Shown here: piece by piece, positions 62,151 through 64,000 of the stretch
How the letters are laid out: every line of letters starts with the position of its first letter
How positions within the stretch are numbered: position 1 is the stretch's first letter
Assembly (NCBI GenBank): GCA_039806955.1
Contig: JBDHQI010000015.1
Location: 1 to 64,000 of the forward strand
Reading direction: 5' to 3'
Source: JADLHS01 sp039806955
Lineage (GTDB): Bacteria > Verrucomicrobiota > Verrucomicrobiia > Limisphaerales > JADLHS01
DNA: 64,000 bases
Notes under the pieces: generated by a model
Databases searched by the model: none
Told to the model about the DNA's origin: nothing
What the model saw: the letters and a program-made list of their open reading frames with translations, nothing else
Translations under genes and position numbers: made by a program

Positions 62151-63629
62151 ATGGAGAAGTTGTACATTGCTTGCGAGCTGGGGGCACGCACGAGTCGGGT
62201 CATGTTGGGCTCCTTGGAACATAACACTCTCAAGCTCGGCGAACTGGCGCGTTTTGACAGTCCAATTCTGGAAGACAAAAAGGCGTTGCAGTGGAATATC
62301 CCGGAATTCTTTAACTACATTCTGCGCAGTCTGCTTGAAGTGGGCACGCAGGACGCGGATATCCACAGCATCAGTTGCCATTCGTGGGGCGCGGATTATC
62401 TCCTCTTTGACCGGCGCGAAACTCTCCTATCGCCCGTCTATCACCACTTGGATTCGCGCACGGAGAAAAACCGGGCGGCGGCCCTGCGGCACATTACTCC
62501 GGAAACCATTTATACCGAAACCAACTCTCCTCCCGACCCGCGGGCCACGCTGTTTCAACTGCAAACCGAATTGCCCAAACGGCTGAAACAAAGCGAGGTT
62601 CTATTGCTGGTGGCCGATGCGTTCAATCATTTACTTGGCGGGATTGCCTGCGCAGAAATGTCCCTGGCCAGCACGACACAATTATACACGCCGGTCAGCA
62701 AAACGTGGTCGCGCCGCTTGATCAACGACTTGCGTTTGCCCGGCCAGTTGTTTCCCGCGATTGTTCCGGCGGGCACCCGCCTGGGCGAATTAAAACCGGA
62801 AATCGCGCGCCAAACCCGGCTGGAAGGCACACAAGTCATCGCCACCAATTCGCATGAACTGGCGGCGTCATTGTCGAGTCTGCCGCTGAATCACGGCAGC
62901 GATTGGGCTTACGTGAAGATTGGTTCGGAAACCTTGATCGGCACCCAAATCAATGACCCCATCACCACCCCCGGCGATCAGGCCCGGCTCTACTCACATG
63001 CAACCTGCCTCGGTGGCACGACGAATCTTTACCGCCAACTTATCGGCCTTTCCATCTTCGACGCCTGTCGCAAATTCTGGCTCGAACGCGATCGCGAACT
63101 GTGCGACGATGTGTTGATGCATCTGGCCACGACCTCGCCCGCTTTTGAGGTGTTGATTGATCCAATGGATCCGCGCTTCGCCACGTCGGAAGACATGCCA
63201 TTGAAGATTCAGGCTTATTGCCGGGAAACGGGTCAGGAAATTCCCCGCAAACCCGGACAAATCATCCGTTGCTTGCTGGAAAGCCTCGCACTGGCTTATC
63301 GCAAGGCCTTTCACGAACTCGAGGTGCTGACCGGGCGGAAGTTCGCCCGTATTTATCTTTTCGGCGCGGGAGAAAACACCCTGTTAAATCATTTCATCGT
63401 CAATGCGTTTCAAGTCCCGGCGATCATCGCTTCGCCCGATGCGGCGGCGGTTGGCAACGTCATCGTGCAGGCGTTGACGCTGCGGCACATTCCCTCCCTG
63501 GAAGCCGCGCATGAAATTCTTCGCAGCTCCTATAAAATCCAGGCAATTATTCCACACGAAGTGGACTGGGATACCCCGGCGCTCCGCCAATCCGAGCTGG
63601 CGGCGGCAACGGTGCTGGCGAACGCCTGA
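62151..63629 (+). CDS. FGGY-family carbohydrate kinase (rhamnulokinase-like)
   Basis: A 492-residue ATP-dependent sugar kinase of the FGGY family. The N-terminal phosphate-1-like segment is YIACELGARTSRVMLGSL, with variation from the typical DIGAS(S/T)SRV. HSWGADYLLFD contains the catalytic aspartate region (GxDxxxxD), PVYHHLDSRT is a hinge signature of rhamnulokinases, and GEQ-type FGAGENTLLNHFIVNAFQVPAI, with DAAAVGNVIVQA, forms the ATP-binding end. The family phosphorylates ketoses such as L-rhamnulose; substrate is not certain because no rhamnose genes (rhaA, rhaD) are near. It starts 216 bases from the divergent MoxR gene. Stop at 63629 leaves 8 bases before the convergent last gene. Confidence 0.85.
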   Translation: MEKLYIACELGARTSRVMLGSLEHNTLKLGELARFDSPILEDKKALQWNIPEFFNYILRSLLEVGTQDADIHSISCHSWGADYLLFDRRETLLSPVYHHLDSRTEKNRAAALRHITPETIYTETNSPPDPRATLFQLQTELPKRLKQSEVLLLVADAFNHLLGGIACAEMSLASTTQLYTPVSKTWSRRLINDLRLPGQLFPAIVPAGTRLGELKPEIARQTRLEGTQVIATNSHELAASLSSLPLNHGSDWAYVKIGSETLIGTQINDPITTPGDQARLYSHATCLGGTTNLYRQLIGLSIFDACRKFWLERDRELCDDVLMHLATTSPAFEVLIDPMDPRFATSEDMPLKIQAYCRETGQEIPRKPGQIIRCLLESLALAYRKAFHELEVLTGRKFARIYLFGAGENTLLNHFIVNAFQVPAIIASPDAAAVGNVIVQALTLRHIPSLEAAHEILRSSYKIQAIIPHEVDWDTPALRQSELAAATVLANA

Positions 63630-63637
63630 CCCGCGGC

Positions 63638-64000
63638 TCACCCCCACAACTGCCGATCCAACGAACGCAGTTGAATGGCTTCGCTGACGTGATCAGTGGA
63701 GATTGGGGCCGCGCCCGCCAAATCGGCAATGGTGCGCGCCACCTTCAAAATCCGATCGTACGCCCGCGCGCTGAGATTGTATTCCGCCATGGCCATTTGC
63801 AGCAGTTCCTTCGTCGTTTCATCCAATCGGCAAAACTCCTTGATCTCCCGCGTCGCCATGCGCGCGTTGCAGGTGATTCCGTTTTTACGGATGAAGCGTT
63901 GCTGTTGAATTTCGCGGGCGGCTACCACCCGGGTCCGAATTTGCGCCGAGGTTTCACCGCTGCGCTCGCCGGTCATTTCGCGAAACTTAACCGGCGGCAC
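63638..64000 (-). CDS. ComM/YifB-type Mg-chelatase-like ATPase, C-terminal part (cut by window)
   Basis: The last 120 codons of a protein that continues beyond the window edge. The homologous end of YifB/ComM is recognisable: SAQIRTRVVAAREIQQQRF, NARMATREIKEFCRLDETTK, ELLQMAMAEYNLSARAYDRI, LKVARTIADLAGAAPISTDH, VSEAIQLRSLDRQLWG. ComM is a helicase-like AAA protein that aids recombination during natural transformation; the ATPase core is outside the window. Ends 8 bases from the FGGY stop in convergent orientation. Confidence 0.9.
   Translation of the reverse strand: MPPVKFREMTGERSGETSAQIRTRVVAAREIQQQRFIRKNGITCNARMATREIKEFCRLDETTKELLQMAMAEYNLSARAYDRILKVARTIADLAGAAPISTDHVSEAIQLRSLDRQLWG

Overview
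The window looks like chromosome of a Gram-negative bacterium of the phylum Verrucomicrobiota (Limisphaera/Pedosphaera-like). Three things point there: a prepilin-type N-terminus on an H-X9-DG-like exported protein; large secreted proteins with LamG/Ig, beta-helix, lamin-tail and metallophosphoesterase domains plus a PEP-CTERM protein; and dispersed palindromic repeats of a kind I associate with this phylum. An outer membrane is implied by LptD-like, FadL-like and HlyD-type proteins, and menaquinone made by the futalosine route is implied by mqnE. The phylum call is inference from gene content, not a phylogeny.

Layout. 0-17 kb: mtnA, a TPR protein, a NarL-type regulator, an SSS symporter, a DusB-like tRNA-dihydrouridine synthase, an AIM24-family protein, a prepilin-like protein, a large PQQ/cytochrome c fusion protein, and a tightly coupled run hlyD - ABC ATPase - 41-codon ORF - ABC permease - DUF983 - rRNA methyltransferase, followed by a convergent beta-helix protein. 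17-20.4 kb: PTS IIA and argS, then a PEP-CTERM protein with a strong terminator. 20.4-26.3 kb: a scar-like region in which gene debris (pieces of mqnE, pckG, a metallophosphoesterase and a CHAT protein) flanks one intact giant LamG gene. 26.3-33.2 kb: intact mqnE carrying an in-frame palindromic insertion, an HglS/YdcJ-like dioxygenase, rsmD, a dienelactone hydrolase and an OPT transporter. 33.4-39 kb: an FGE-sulfatase-domain protein, an ECF sigma factor with a membrane-anchored partner, and an HtrA/Sel1 pseudogene. 39-46.5 kb: hemL, a secreted phosphoesterase, ilvB behind what reads as a complete translation-coupled attenuator, and tRNA-Leu(GAG).

46.6-64 kb: DUF4230 and LptD-like envelope proteins and a DUF1232 protein; then a three-gene minus-strand operon (PilZ-like/SAM methyltransferase, six-TM histidine kinase, receiver-plus-kinase protein) whose order and domain make-up match the Ralstonia phcB-phcS-phcR quorum-sensing module. 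It is divergent from a FadL-type outer-membrane channel, followed by another histidine kinase, a phosphoesterase and a ParC/GyrA-type subunit without an adjacent B subunit. A MoxR ATPase, an FGGY sugar kinase and the end of a ComM-type ATPase close the window.

The two most interesting signals are (1) the Phc-like methyltransferase/kinase/regulator operon next to a fatty-acid channel, a candidate fatty-acid-methyl-ester signalling system outside the Proteobacteria, and (2) the ilvB leader, with a 26-codon leader peptide (eight of nine consecutive codons Val/Leu/Ile), mutually exclusive RNA pairings and a GCAA-loop terminator.
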